Positions 35,190 to 47,048 of a stretch of 64,000 nt of DNA are shown piece by piece (positions within the stretch are counted from its first letter, which is position 1; each line of letters starts with the position of its first letter). The notes beneath the pieces were generated by a model that was not told where the DNA came from, made no database searches, and saw only the letters and a list, made by a program, of their open reading frames with translations. A program made the position numbers and the translations under genes. The stretch lies in the NCBI GenBank assembly GCA_963514095.1, contig OY741264.1, forward strand, positions 33,232,641 through 33,296,640, given 5' to 3'. The stretch is from Eutrigla gurnardus (Eukaryota > Chordata > Actinopteri > Perciformes > Triglidae).

Positions 35190-35195
35190 AATAAA
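35190..35195 (+). terminator. tp53bp1: TP53BP1 poly(A) signal AATAAA
   Basis: A canonical AATAAA lies 108 bp after the TP53BP1 stop codon. A TGTGACTCTTGTTTC tract follows and could act as the downstream element. The opposing TUBGCP4 signal is 34 bp away, so cleavage sites of the two genes probably overlap. Confidence 0.8.
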
Positions 35196-35229
35196 TTGTG
35201 ACTCTTGTTTCATTTTAAAACGATTCAAG

Positions 35230-35235
35230 TTTATT
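35230..35235 (-). terminator. tubgcp4: TUBGCP4 poly(A) signal AATAAA (minus strand)
   Basis: TTTATT on the plus strand reads AATAAA on the minus strand. It would end a TUBGCP4 3' UTR of about 0.8 kb. No nearer canonical signal is obvious between here and the stop at 36002. The placement relative to the TP53BP1 signal implies convergent transcripts that meet or overlap. Confidence 0.6.
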
Positions 35236-36001
35236 TTCGTCCACAGAACATCGTACATGCAGCAAGGTTTACATTTTTTACAGTTTATACAAGGACGTGA
35301 CACTTTCCTGCTGAGGTTGAAAGAGTCAGTGAATGGGGTTCGTTTGTAAAGTTCACAGCGACATCCCGAGGTACGTTTGATTATTTAAACAATAATTCTG
35401 TTACCAATCGGGTTAAATAAGTTTGAACTACGGTAAAAGTGTTGCAGGGAAACTACTCGAGTACTCCAAAGGAAAAACACGTACTTATTAGATTTCTAGC
35501 TCTTTCATAGCACTCATTAGCTTAGCATAACGGCTAGTGGTATAAATCTCACTCTCAGCATAGAAACAGACTTCCTTAAAATGTTCTATGCCTTAATTTT
35601 AAACATATAGACAGTTCTGAAATTAAATATTACAAAAGAGCCACTTCTGACTGAACAGCCATCACCGGAACTACTTTCTACTGAAGAAATAGTTCCACTG
35701 AAATCTGTTACTGTGTCTGGAAAGAAAATAATTATTCAGCGCTGTGAGCTCCACAAACAAAAATCCCATCCATATGTAAAAAAAATGGGAGTGTGTGAAA
35801 TCCGACACCTTTTAAATGTCATTTAACAGGCAGGTTAACTTTGCTTAGGAAACGAGGAGACCGATGTTTCTTCTGTTCAGTGTAGCTTAGATCTTCATTC
35901 GTTAAGCTCGTCTTAAATACTGAAAAGAAACAAGTTTTTAGATTTGAGACGCAACGATCAGAATTTCAAGCCAAGAAGAAGACGTGGTCGTACTGAGCGT
36001 C

Positions 36002-39000
36002 CTACCTGCCCAGCGTGCCTCCAGCCTGGGTGTAGTACTTGTTGTAGTCCAGTCGCAGTAACAGCTGAGCCAGGTCGGAGTTTATCTGATGGTTCCTCAC
36101 GCTCGACAGGATTTTAAACAGAAGGGAAGACTGTCGTCTGAAGCCCTGAGATGGAAAACGTGTCTGTTACTAAATGTGTATCTACTGTGACGGGAGGCGA
36201 ATGGGCAGAAAGGAGACTCCACCTTGACCAGGATGTCCAGCTGAGCGCTTCCCCTCTCGTCCAGCGACGCCACGCTCTGACTGACCAGCGAGCAGAAGGT
36301 CTGACACAGCTCCAGGATCTCGTTCAGACAGTGGAAGACCTACGACATGTATATACTATGATTTATAGCAAACCTTTGGTAACGATGTTCATGAATTTTC
36401 AACACGCTATACAATTACTTTCTTTGACATACTATAGCCTACTGTGACTTTTTTCATGAAGAAAATAAGTATAGTATGTGGGGGAGAAGTCCCAGTATAG
36501 TAGGTTGTAAAGTGAAAACATGGGCTCAGGGATCGTACCGGCTTCAGGAGGATGAAGGACTGGGCCAGCAGGTTGCTGAGGAAGTGGTCGTGGGCCAGTC
36601 TGATGCTCTCGAAGTCTCTGGTGGAGTTGATCTGCTGAAGCAGCTGTGAGAACTGAGACTCCAACACGTCCACCTGGAGACACGCAACAACATAAGTACA
36701 TGTGGACCATTAGCCCTAACATCTGGACCTAAAGTTAGTGGCAACAATAGTAGAGGCACAATTTTAATGATCGTCTTTGAGACATTGTTCAAGTCCTCCA
36801 ATAACACGAGAGCAACCGTCACATAAAGATGTAGCCGTTACTAAAAACGTAGTGAAATACTGACACCCATGGCCTACCCACCCATCTATCTACCTACCTG
36901 CTTACCTAGTATCTACCTACCGACCTAACTACCTACCTACCTAGTATTTACCTACCTACCTACCTAGTATTTACCTACCTACCTACCTAGTATCTACCTA
37001 CCTACCTAGTATCTACCTACCTACCTACCTACCTAGTATTTACCTACCTACCTAGTATTTACCTACCTACCTAACTACCTAGTATCTACCTACCTACCTA
37101 GTATCTACCTACCTACCTAGTATCTACCTACCTACCTACCTACCTAGTATTTACCTACCTACCTAGTATTTACCTACCTACCTAACTACCTAGTATTTAC
37201 CTACCTACCTAGTATTTACCTACCTACCTAGTATCTACCTACCTACCTACCTACCTAGTATTTACCTACCTACCTACCTAGTATTTACCTACCTACCTAG
37301 TATCTACCTACCTACCTACCTACCTACCTACCTACCTACCTAGTATTTACCTACCTACCTACCTAGTATTTACCTACCTACCTAGTATCTACCTACCTAC
37401 CTACCTAGTATTTACCTACCTACCTACCTACCTAGTATCTACCTACCTACCTAGTATCTACCTACCTACCTAGTATTTACCTACCTACCTACCTACCTAG
37501 TATTTACCTACCTACCTACCTAGTATCTACTTACCTACCTAGTATTTACCTACCTACCTAGTATCTACCTACCTAGTATCTACTTACCTACCTAGTATCC
37601 ACCTACAGCGCTACCTAGTATTTACCTACCTGCCTAGTATCTACCTACCTAGTATCTACCTACCTACCTACCTAGTATCTACCTACCTAGTATCTACTTA
37701 CCTACCTAGTATCCACCTACAGCCCTACCTAGTATTTACCTACCTACCTACCTAGTATTTACCTACCTACCTACCTAGTATTTACCTACCTACCTAGTAT
37801 CTACCTACCTACCTACCTACCTAGTATTTACCTACCTACCTACCTAGTATTTACCTACCTACCTAGTATTTACCTACCTACCTAGTATCTACCTACCTAC
37901 CTACCTAGTATTTACCTACCTACCTAGTATCTACCTACCTACCTAGAATTTACCTACCTACCTAGTATCTACCTACCTAGTATCTACTTACCTACCTAGT
38001 ATCCACCTACAGCCCTACCTAGTATTTACCTACCTACCTAGTATCTACCTACCTAGTATCTACCTACCTACCTAGTATCTACCTACCTAGTATCTACTTA
38101 CCTACCTAGTATCCACCTACAGCCCTACCTAGTATTTACCTACCTACCTACCTACCTAGTATTTACCTACCTAGTATTTACCTACCTACCTAGTATCTAC
38201 CTACCTACCTACCTACCTAGTATTTACCTACCTACCTACCTACCTAGTATTTACCTACCTAGTATTTACCTACCTACCTAGTATCTACCTACCTACCTAC
38301 CTACCTAGTATTTACCTACCTACCTACCTACCTAGTATTTACCTACCTACCTAGTATCTACCTACCTACCTACCTAGTATTTACCTACCTACCTACCTAG
38401 TATCTACTTACCTACCTAGTATTTACCTACCTACCTAGTATCTACCTACCTAGTATCTACCTACCTACCTACCTAGTATCTACCTACCTAGTATCTACTT
38501 ACCTACCTAGTATCCACCTACAGCCCTACCTAGTATCTGCCTATCTAGTACCTCCCTCCCTGACTCCTGATGCCTCCTCTCCTGTACTCTTACCTGTAAG
38601 TAGTACTGCAGGTTGTCGATCAGGAAGGCCATGTGGTTGCGTAGCCTCCACTTAACGGCGTCCGTCTGGCTGGACTTGAGGTGCTTCCTCTGCATTTGTA
38701 ACGCCCAGCAATGCTGCAGCTGCGACTGCACCCGCCGCACACTCAGCAGGTACCTGAACACAACGTTGTACCTGCACACACAGAGGAGAGGACGCTCAGC
38801 AGCCGTACTCAACACAAACACACGAACGAGACGACTGAGGAAACGCAGTCAGCGCCGGCACACACTTCTCCAAGATGGCGGGAGTGAAGAGGATGTGCAG
38901 CGGCCACTGAACCTTGTAGGTGAGGCCGAGAGCCGCCCAACCTGTGGGCGGGGCCTCACGGGGCGAGGTCTCTTGTGGAGGCGTGGCTCCGTCTCGGGGT

Positions 39001-42000
39001 CCTGTCGCATCTGGGAAAAAACACCAAAAAGAGACAACAACCATTAATTAAGTGTGTGTTATCTAGAAATAAGGCTGCAAACATACTTATGACACATTTA
39101 AGTACCCGATTCATGATTTGTCAGTCAAATTGTCCAGTATTGAGCATCCTGATGCAATGATAGTTTAAAATCATCTTTCCTTCTAACCCCTAGGAGGTAG
39201 ACATGGGGAGGTAGAGCATGTTGTGGTAAAAAATCTAATTGTTTGATATTCTAGCATTTTACCACTGTTTTTCAAAATAATATGAACAAAAATCCATCCA
39301 TCCATCCATCCATTGTCTACCGCTTATCCTGTATTCAGGGTATGAACAAAAATGTAAAATTTAATTAAAACAGATTCCTTGAGCCTTATGTGTCATTTTC
39401 TTATTGTTTTGTCTGATCAACAGTCCAAAAACAATAAACCCAATATATTTAAATGTATCATGATGTTAACCAGAGAAACGCTGCAGCTACTCAAATATGT
39501 AGTTAATTAAATGTCGAGCTAGAAGATGCTTTCAATCAGCAATTCAGTCAAAAGAAACTACATAAGAGCTTTCTCTATATTTTGTTGCAGTTTGACCATA
39601 AAACCACTGGATGGCGCCAAACACCGACTAAAGGAGGCCATCATCATCATCATCAGGAGGTTTCCTCCTTCAGGTTCCTGAACAGGATCCAAACAGAGAA
39701 CATGCAGGAAGCTCTGCAGCACACCTTTGCTGTCTTTGCCCTGGTAGTCGACGGTGAGGTGCAGCAGAGGCAGCAGGTTGTCGTCGTCCAGGAGAACCTT
39801 GTGAGCGGCCTGCTGGAAGGCCACGTTCACGTCTGTGGACCAGAACACACGGTTTCATGGAAACTACTGAAGACGACTGCAGACGTGATGCAGACAAACA
39901 CAACGTTGTGATGGAGATGGAGCCACGCTGCTGCTGTTGTATTATAACAGGTTAAGAGAAACAATAATAAATCTAATTAAAATAGATGTTATAAAAAGTC
40001 CATACAGTATGCTATAAAATGCCATAAATAGTCATCGTATAGTACTTCATAAAAATCTCATAGAAAGTCATAGAATGACAAAAAAAAACTAATATGTAAA
40101 AGAAAAGTAATGTTATAGTTTATCATAAAAAAGTTGAAAAAAGTCATAATATAGAAGGTCATAGAAATTACATAATAATTGTTTTATTTTTGTATGTCAT
40201 AAATATTTAATTAAAAATGTCATAAACAGTCATTTTATGTCTTCAAATAACCTGAAATGTCATAGTATAGTATATATATTTTTGTAATGTTATTATATTT
40301 TTTTAAAGAGTAGAAAAAAGTCCTAATCATAATCATATTAAGTCTCATCCTTGTGGTTGTTGGAGTGTGAATGCTCTGTGAAATAGTAACAGCGTAAGCA
40401 CATAAACTCCCCAGACCTGAGGTCAGCTTAGTGAACTGTAAAGGTACCGTGCTCGGTGACGGCTGTGGGCGGCGTCTTCAACATGTGCTGAGCCAGGTCA
40501 ATGAACACCTGGTAGAGCTCGCCTCGACCCAGCAGGTAGAAGTCCTTGATGATCTGGATGAAGACAGCAAACATCAACACGTGTTGCTCTGACTCATAAT
40601 CCCAACGAAGCCCAGTCTGAATACCTTGAGCTGCTCCAGCAGATCCGACTCCTCCACCATCAGCGTCCAGAGATGCTGCAGAGATGAGACGTCACATGTT
40701 AGTGTGGAGAAACAGGGTTCAAAGAACGCAGCATAACCACGCTCACCTCCGCCACGGTGCTCCTGATGCGGTCGATCATGTTCTCAAAATCCACCAGGCT
40801 GAACAGAGGCTGCTGCTTGAGTCTGTGCAGCTCGGCAGCAAACGAGTCCTCCTGGTGCTTCAGGATGGAGCCTGGCGGGAACACAAACCACCGGTCGCAT
40901 CCTCTCTGTGATGGAAATACAAGAATGTGCTGAGCTCACAGATACGCTACCAGCTCTGGACGGGCTGTGGTTGTGGTTCTCAAACATCTGGACGGACTCC
41001 CCGACGAACAGGATCTTCTCTGCGACTCGGATGGGGATGTAGGACGGCAGCATCTCCGTCCGCAGGGAGAACTGCTGCAGGGACGGAGCGAGCATGTTCT
41101 CCTCCTCGATCAGCCTCTGCACCGCGACACACACGAGTCAGGCGGGACGCCTCGGCCGTACAACATACTGACCCGTCGGAGTCTTCTTCTCACCAGGTCC
41201 TGCAGTTCCCGGAGCTGTTTCCCACTCAGGCCTCCCAGCCCCAGGTCCTCCTCCTCCTCCTCCTGGTTGGCGGCGGCTCCTCCGGCGCTGGGCCCCTGCT
41301 TCACGAAGAACTCCTCGCTTTGGTCCAGCAGCAGACCGTGCAGCATCCAGGCCGCCAGCTGCTTGTACATCACACCGTGGCACACGGCCAGAATCCTGCA
41401 GCGTGTAGGAAACCACATCATCACAAAGACGTCTATATCTAAGCTCCACCTGGTAAAACTCCAACATATGAATTATGAGGTTCAGCTATGAAATGGGATA
41501 TCAATCTTGACTTCAGCAACCAACACCAGAACAGAAGATATTGAGCGTGGAGCCATTTTTTCTACCTTTTATCCTGTTTGTTCTACAGGTTGATCTAGTT
41601 TAATGCTGAGTCCTTTTATTGTTGAACTGCTGGAGGTTTGAGGCGTTACATGAACGCTGTAGCCCTTCGTTTATTAAATGCAGTGGTGACAAAGTCAAAC
41701 AGTTAACCAATCAGGTTGGGAGCTGAGATTCCACAATCAAAAGAAGTGTCAATAAATGCATCTTATAAACAGCTGAGATTAACATCTAAACATCTGGAGA
41801 ACAAGCTGCTAGACAAGTATATAGCAGAGCTCACCCTGACGTGGATTCAAGTCTTCCCTGAAAGGGAGCCCACTTACTTTTCTAGGGCCATGCGTACGGG
41901 AGGAAGCCCCCCACAACTGTGCTTGTAGACCGTCTCCAGGATCTGACAGCCGTGGATCTGAACACACAAGACAAGACAAGGAGCACAGATGTCACTGCTG

Positions 42001-43477
42001 TTATCCTGCTGCTCCATTAGGTAAGTCTCGGTCCTTCCTCTGCTTTTACATAACGTGTCTTCTTTTGGTTCGTATGAATTACAATGAGAGATGAGCTGGA
42101 CCCTTTAACAATAGCAAATCAAATGTGATTGAAAAGTGCAACAAGGGTTCTGGTTTGCATTTCAACCAGGACTCCAATATGTGTGGAGGTCTGTCATAAT
42201 ATTCTTGTTGACCAATTAGTCCTCAACACTGGACTTACATCACTGGGTGAAACACTTGGATAAACAATCCTTACCTTCTGTGATTTTATTGACTCCACTA
42301 CCACCATCACAGACGGAAACAGCAGCTGGAACTGAAAGGAAAATACAAACATCCATCAAAATGTAGAGAGACTTTCCATTAAATACATCTTAAAATAATC
42401 TCTTACGTAGTTGAATCAGTGCGTTACCTGATCAAGCTTATAATTCACATGAGATATTGTCAGATGTGGATCTCCAAGGAACTGAAACACACAAACACAC
42501 ACAAGATAAATGAGCATCGAGCGTCACCATGTGTTGGTTTATGTGTGCGACGTGGTTTTACCTCCTGTTCGAGGTCCAGCAGGGCCTGCCGGTACGGCTG
42601 CAGGGTGGAGTCCAGCCCTGTGCAGAAAGCCCGCAAGTAAATCCCATGAAGTCCCGTCTGGTTGGGCTGGTTCGTGTGATGTTCCTGAAGATAAAAAAAA
42701 AGCATGATTTATCATTTTTATTAACAGAGAATCGGGAAGTCAACAAACTCTGTATATCTTCCTGAAACATAACGAAAAGTAAAGATCTGACCTGATACGG
42801 ACGTTGACTGAACAGCTAGTATTCAGGTAAAGTGTGCGTCTCTAAAATGGTTCTATGGCATCGAGGTGACTCGACTCACCTGTTGGTGCACATGGCCGGT
42901 GTGGAGCTCTATGAACTCTGTAAAACGGATGTAGTCTGAGCCCAGTTTGGAGAGCCGGTTGAGGACGCTGGTCTCACTGGGGTGAAGGAAGGGCAGATCC
43001 TGGGACACCTGAGGGAGGAACGGAGGAACATTATTTCAGATCCAAAACAAGGAATGAGGTCAAGGAATACCGTGTGAAACGTTAACTATATACACATTCA
43101 TGTAGGGTTGTTTGTATGTGAGCATTTTAAGTATGGGTAGGGATAAAACACAATAATTGATCGTGGTGAATTTCGTAAATATTGTCACAAGTGTCTTGAA
43201 GTTAATTATTTTAAAATATAGGATACAAAAACATTTTTTATTTAGTTATCATGTATTTATGCAGTGAGAACTTATTTAAGAATATTTGTTCTTCATAAAA
43301 AAAAAGGATGTTTAACATATTGAATATGTTCAATGATGTTTTTTTACATCCTCCCATGTCTGCTTGTATGTAAGATGTCACATTTATTATTAACTCGATT
43401 TATAGGCTTTACTTTATTATCTCTACCCCATTTTTTTTAACAACTATTCACTTTTATATGTTTCTTCATTTGCATAT

Positions 43478-43545
<68 letters not shown>

Positions 43546-43799
43546 TTATGCTAGCACAAACGTTAAACTAAACGCCAGCAATAAAGTAATATAATGTCTA
43601 TGTGTTCGGTGAGGCTCGGTGTTTTGTTTTTTAAATAAAAGGTGTAAAAACGTATTCTAGCTAGCTAACTCCATGACGTCCACGTTGAAAGTGAACCGCT
43701 GTGTCGTCGGGGTAAATGTACCTGTAAACCTGTCCGTTTGTTCCAGGTGAAGATGGTCCCCGGATATCCGCTCAGCGCCAGCAGCAGCTCGTGAATCAT
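36002..43799 (-). CDS. tubgcp4: TUBGCP4 (gamma-tubulin complex component 4), complete, 17 coding exons
   Basis: GCP4 is a core subunit of the gamma-tubulin ring complex that nucleates microtubules at centrosomes. Coding exons, first to last: 43722-43799, 42880-43008, 42562-42684, 42428-42481, 42275-42331, 41878-41957, 41194-41395, 40951-41116, 40747-40871, 40625-40675, 40448-40553, 39725-39832, 38866-39010, 38594-38771, 36539-36673, 36223-36339, 36002-36145. Phases join to about 665 codons; human GCP4 has 667. Recognisable blocks: start MIHELLLALSGYPG; TGLHGIYLRAFCTGLDS; AVCHGVMYKQLAAWMLHGLL (GRIP1); VRVAEKILFVGES-like segment; SLVDFENMIDRIRSTVAE; WPLHILFTPAILEKYNVVF; VRNHQINSDLAQLLLRLDYN near the end (GRIP2). 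The last exon reads GGTLGR then TAG, but the same bases also form a good donor (see findings). Introns hold a 1.7-kb tetranucleotide minisatellite and a GATA array. Confidence 0.97.
36886..38560. repeat. 1.7-kb ACCT/TAGTATTT compound minisatellite in a TUBGCP4 intron
   Basis: Runs of (CTAC)n alternate with TAGTATTTAC or TAGTATCTAC spacers for about 1670 bp, with a longer variant GTATCCACCTACAGCCCTAC recurring about six times (for example near 37720, 38000, 38110 and 38510). It fills most of the intron between the exons at 38594 and 36673. The last unit stops 35 bp before the upstream exon's donor. Confidence 0.95.
39294..39340 (-). mobile_element. 47-bp SINE stub (5'-truncated) with 13-bp target duplication
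   Basis: On the minus strand it reads CAGGATAAGCGGTAGACAAT then (GGAT)n, the last bases of the SINE family seen at 7716-8086. Identical 13-bp repeats TATGAACAAAAAT flank it (39281-39293 and 39341-39353). It lies in the TUBGCP4 intron between the exons at 39725 and 38866. Confidence 0.88.
39970..40345. repeat. AT-rich degenerate repeat (AAAGTCATAGTATAG) in a TUBGCP4 intron
   Basis: AAAAAGTCATA, GTCATAGAAAGTCATAG and CATAGTATAGTATATA recur; this is the reverse-complement sense of the repeat at 33945-34530. A short patch of the same kind lies at 36405-36480. Confidence 0.6.
43479..43543. repeat. (GATA)n microsatellite in TUBGCP4 intron 1
   Basis: About 16 uninterrupted ATAG repeats, roughly 180 bp from the exon 1 donor. 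Confidence 0.95.
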
Positions 43800-44537
43800 G
43801 TTGATCGATCGGTTTCTAATCGATTAAACGGTGAGATACAGCCGTGAGCATCTCTTCGGGAGTTTGGAAAACGGCAACCAAAACACAAACAGACCGCCGC
43901 CCGCGCTTGTGTCGCAGCTTGACTACGTAACGACGCAAAGCATCATGGAGGGGAGGGGCTTCTGGGGGGCACGCGCGGTTGCTAACCAACAGTAACCATG
44001 GGTGTAACGTAACAGAGTCGCTTGTCGTTGCTTTTTTTAATGTCACAAAAGTGTGTATTGTTATTCTGAGCTACGAGACAAAAATAAAGCATCCGCTGTT
44101 GTTTTTTTTATATAAAGTAAAGTTCGAGCGCTTATGGGAAATGTAGTTCCCCCCGCAAAAAAAGGAGAAGGGGGAAAAAAGGCAGCGTCGACGCGTCAAT
44201 CCTGCGTCATCACTCGGTCATGTAGCTAGTTAGCAACACCTCGCAACGGAGACAGCTCGGTATGTCGTAGTTACTAGTTAAATATGATTAACGGTACCTC
44301 ACATGTAGACTGTACGAACTACAGATAGCACGTGACTCGCGTTAGTGTCAGTATTACATGTGATAGCGTGTTTTAGTCGCCAGCGTGGCTTCCAGCGTGA
44401 GCTTGTTGTCGTTACTCGGCTAGCCGTTTGGGCTAAACTTAACTGTGAGTTGCTAAAGTCAAAAAGTAAAACAAAAAACAACATTAGCTTAATTTATCTG
44501 ACGCTACTGTTTGTTAGCGACAAAAGCAAAACACCAG

Positions 44538-44600
<63 letters not shown>

Positions 44601-44643
44601 AACGTCAACACAACTATAGTTAAGGTATCGTTGTTGCAGGGGG
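43800..44643. promoter_or_regulatory. Head-to-head promoter interval of TUBGCP4 and CDKN2AIP
   Basis: Only 844 bp separate the two divergent start codons. A ZNF143/Staf-like site lies in the middle (GGGAAATGTAGT at 44136-44147, the reverse complement of ACTACATTTCCC), and CRE/AP-1-like TGCGTCATCA follows at about 44203. No TATA box is seen. This fits a bidirectional housekeeping promoter. A GT microsatellite (44539-44595) sits in the CDKN2AIP leader, about 50 bp before its ATG. Confidence 0.6.
44539..44595. repeat. (GT)n microsatellite in the CDKN2AIP leader
   Basis: About 28 GT repeats ending 48 bp before the start codon; it may be transcribed in the 5' UTR or lie at an intron end (TTGTTGCAG precedes GGGGATGG). 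Confidence 0.95.
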
Positions 44644-47048
44644 ATGGCGGGGGAGAGAAGCGAAGGGGACGTGGTTTCGGAGTACCTGGACCAGAACCCG
44701 CACCTGGCCCAGTGGGTCGACACCTGCAGGAGCTACTGTGAGACCAACAAGCAGTGGGTGGCTCGGAGGGAGTTCATCCTGAGGAACATGGAGGCTTTCC
44801 CCACGGTGGAGCCCGGGGTCCCCAGCAGCAGCCTGGACAGACTGCTCTCCATGTCCATGGTCTGGGCCAATCACGTGTTCCTCGGCTGCAGGTAAAAACC
44901 AGGACACATCCCAGTGTCCCCCCTCAGGTCAAAGCCCTGACCCCTCGGGGACTTACCTGACCTCACCTGGTAGATGGGTGAGTGTGAGAGGCTGTGAGGG
45001 CTTGAAATGGTAGAAATAGGACAGATCTCAGCATGTCACTTTACTTTGATGACACTAAATATATTATCTATCACATGTTTTACAGCCTGAACGTCTTCCA
45101 GACTCGTATCATCCCAGACCAGACCTGTCAAATCATTTATTTACTTGTTTTAAGATGGCTTCTCTAAGCTAAATTAAAATAACTGTTGATCATTAAACCA
45201 GGTCCGTCTTTGTTTACCTTCTTTTTTTTTTTTTATTCCTCCGGGCTTTCTGGTAACCCACGTCGCAACGCTATGAACTGTGGGTAATTCCCTCAGGCAA
45301 AGTCAGCTGACTTAGGGAAAGTGAGCATGAAGGGCTCAAGAAGTCCTCGAGCGAGCCCTCGTGTACGTCATGATTTGACCGCGGGACAGACCTGAACCCT
45401 CAGGCACTAAACGGGAGGATGAGCAGAGAGGACGCCATCTGTACAAAATAAAGTTAAAGAATGGAAATAAGGAAATCCAGAGAACAAAGTAGCCATGACT
45501 GAGATTATGGCATACAGGCTTGAATAGTACAATGCACCTTATAGGGAAACATGTCAGGATCATGTGACTGTAATTTAGGAGAAGAAACAGCTGAACATCA
45601 GAAACAGGGAATGTTTAAGGAAGAAACGTCTCGGAGGACAATAAGTCTTAAGAAGGAAGACCGTACTTGAGTTTTTACGAGAAACTGGATAAATGAAGTG
45701 AATCTAATTGATTTATTTATTCATTTTATGTTGGTGTATATTATCTATGTTTTATTTATTACATTTTCTTTCTTTTTTTCTTAGTTAATGGGAAGAGTAC
45801 TCTGGTTCACACTCCATTATAGTCGGCGGCGGTAATGCACCTTTAACGATAGTTGGCACCGCCGTTAAACAAGAAGAAGAAGAAGAAGACAGAGCAGAGA
45901 ATAATAAACGCGGGAAAGCAGGAGATAAAAACCTGTTCTCCCCTTTCAGCTATCCACAGGCTGTGATGGACAAGATCAAGGAGATGGGTGAGGGGATCGT
46001 GGTCTTGGATGCCCCGGTTTACAAAACCACCAAAGATGGAATTCTGGCCCGAGGAAAGCGGACTTCCACTGGTGGTAATGAACTATTTTTAAATAATAAA
46101 GCAGACTGCTGTTTATTATCAGACAGAAGGAGTTTTATGATTAACTGAAAATCTGTCTTATGGTAAAATGCTGTTTTGTTATTTGGATTTGAGCTGATTT
46201 AAACACGTTATTTAAGAGGATCTGGTCACCTTGAATAGCCTTCATAATTGATGTGAGTGAGCTATGGATAAGTTTTGTCAGAGGAAGGATTTTGTGTGTC
46301 TTTATGTGGACCACCGACGTGTCTCAGTGATATTTTCCTTTACAGCAGGGTCTCGGTGTAATTGCCTCCACATAGTTGCCTTTCTTTCCACACCCACACC
46401 TGAGACTGGAGTCCTCATTAAATTGTCTTTCTTTGTGCAGCCATCACTGTCCTGCCTGTCGTGTCTTCTTTTGCAGAGGGTGATGCCGACGGCTCTGTGA
46501 AAAGAGCCAAATGCGGAGCTAATGAGCACGCGGGCAGAGCGGCGTCGTGGTCCGTGAGTCAGAAATCGGGACCTCTTCCGCAGGCTCCGGCGGAGCGCCA
46601 GCCCTTCTTCAACCGCCTCTACAAGGCGGTGGCCTGGAAGCTGGTGTCGGCGGGCGGCTTCGGTCCCAACTTGGACCATTTTGAAATCCTCCGTAGCTGC
46701 GTGGAGTCGTGCAAAGAGAGCTTGACCTCGGTGTTTGTGCCGCTGAAGGACATCGCTGGCCTCCCGGCGGCTCGCACGCAGAAGGAAGGCCACGTGTGTG
46801 AGATCCGCTGCCAGACTGTTTACATGGGGACAGGATACGGCCGCGACGAGTCCGCCGCCAAAGCCATGGCTTCCAAAGAGGCCCTGAAGGTCTTTCAGGG
46901 GCGCAAAGTGACAGTAAAGATCTGCAGACGGAGGTTCAAGGGGAGAGATGTGGAGGATTTGATGTTGTTGGACGAACAGCCTCGGAATCAGGGCTTCCCT
47001 CCGGCGCTCAGCTTCCCGTTTGAGGACGAGCAGCAGGGTTCCTCGTAG
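44644..47048 (+). CDS. cdkn2aip: CDKN2AIP (CARF), short teleost form, 3 coding exons
   Basis: CDKN2AIP/CARF binds the 5'-3' exonuclease XRN2 and modulates the ARF-p53 pathway in the nucleus. Exons: 44644-44891, 45950-46071, 46477-47048; phases 2 and 1 join cleanly to 313 codons. Exon 1 and most of exon 2 encode the XTBD domain (VARREFILRNMEAFP; SMVWANHVFLGCRYP; VMDKIKEMGEGI). Exon 3 encodes a dsRNA-binding-type C-terminal fold: LYKAVAWKLVSAGGFGPN, VCEIRCQTVYMGTGYG, AAKAMASKEALKVF, then the family tail around RDVEDLMLLDEQ. The human protein is about 580 residues; the missing part is the long Ser-rich centre, replaced here by about 35 residues. CDKN2AIPNL is excluded because it lacks this C-terminal domain. 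The 268-codon frame on the opposite strand is a shadow. Confidence 0.93.
45805..45893 (+). repeat. Possible retroelement 3' end with (GAA)n tail
   Basis: GGCGGCGGTAATGCACCTTT, GGCACCGCCGTTAAAC and an AAGAAGAAG tail resemble the 3' terminus of a common fish retroelement. It is in CDKN2AIP intron 1, about 60 bp before the exon 2 acceptor. Confidence 0.4.
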
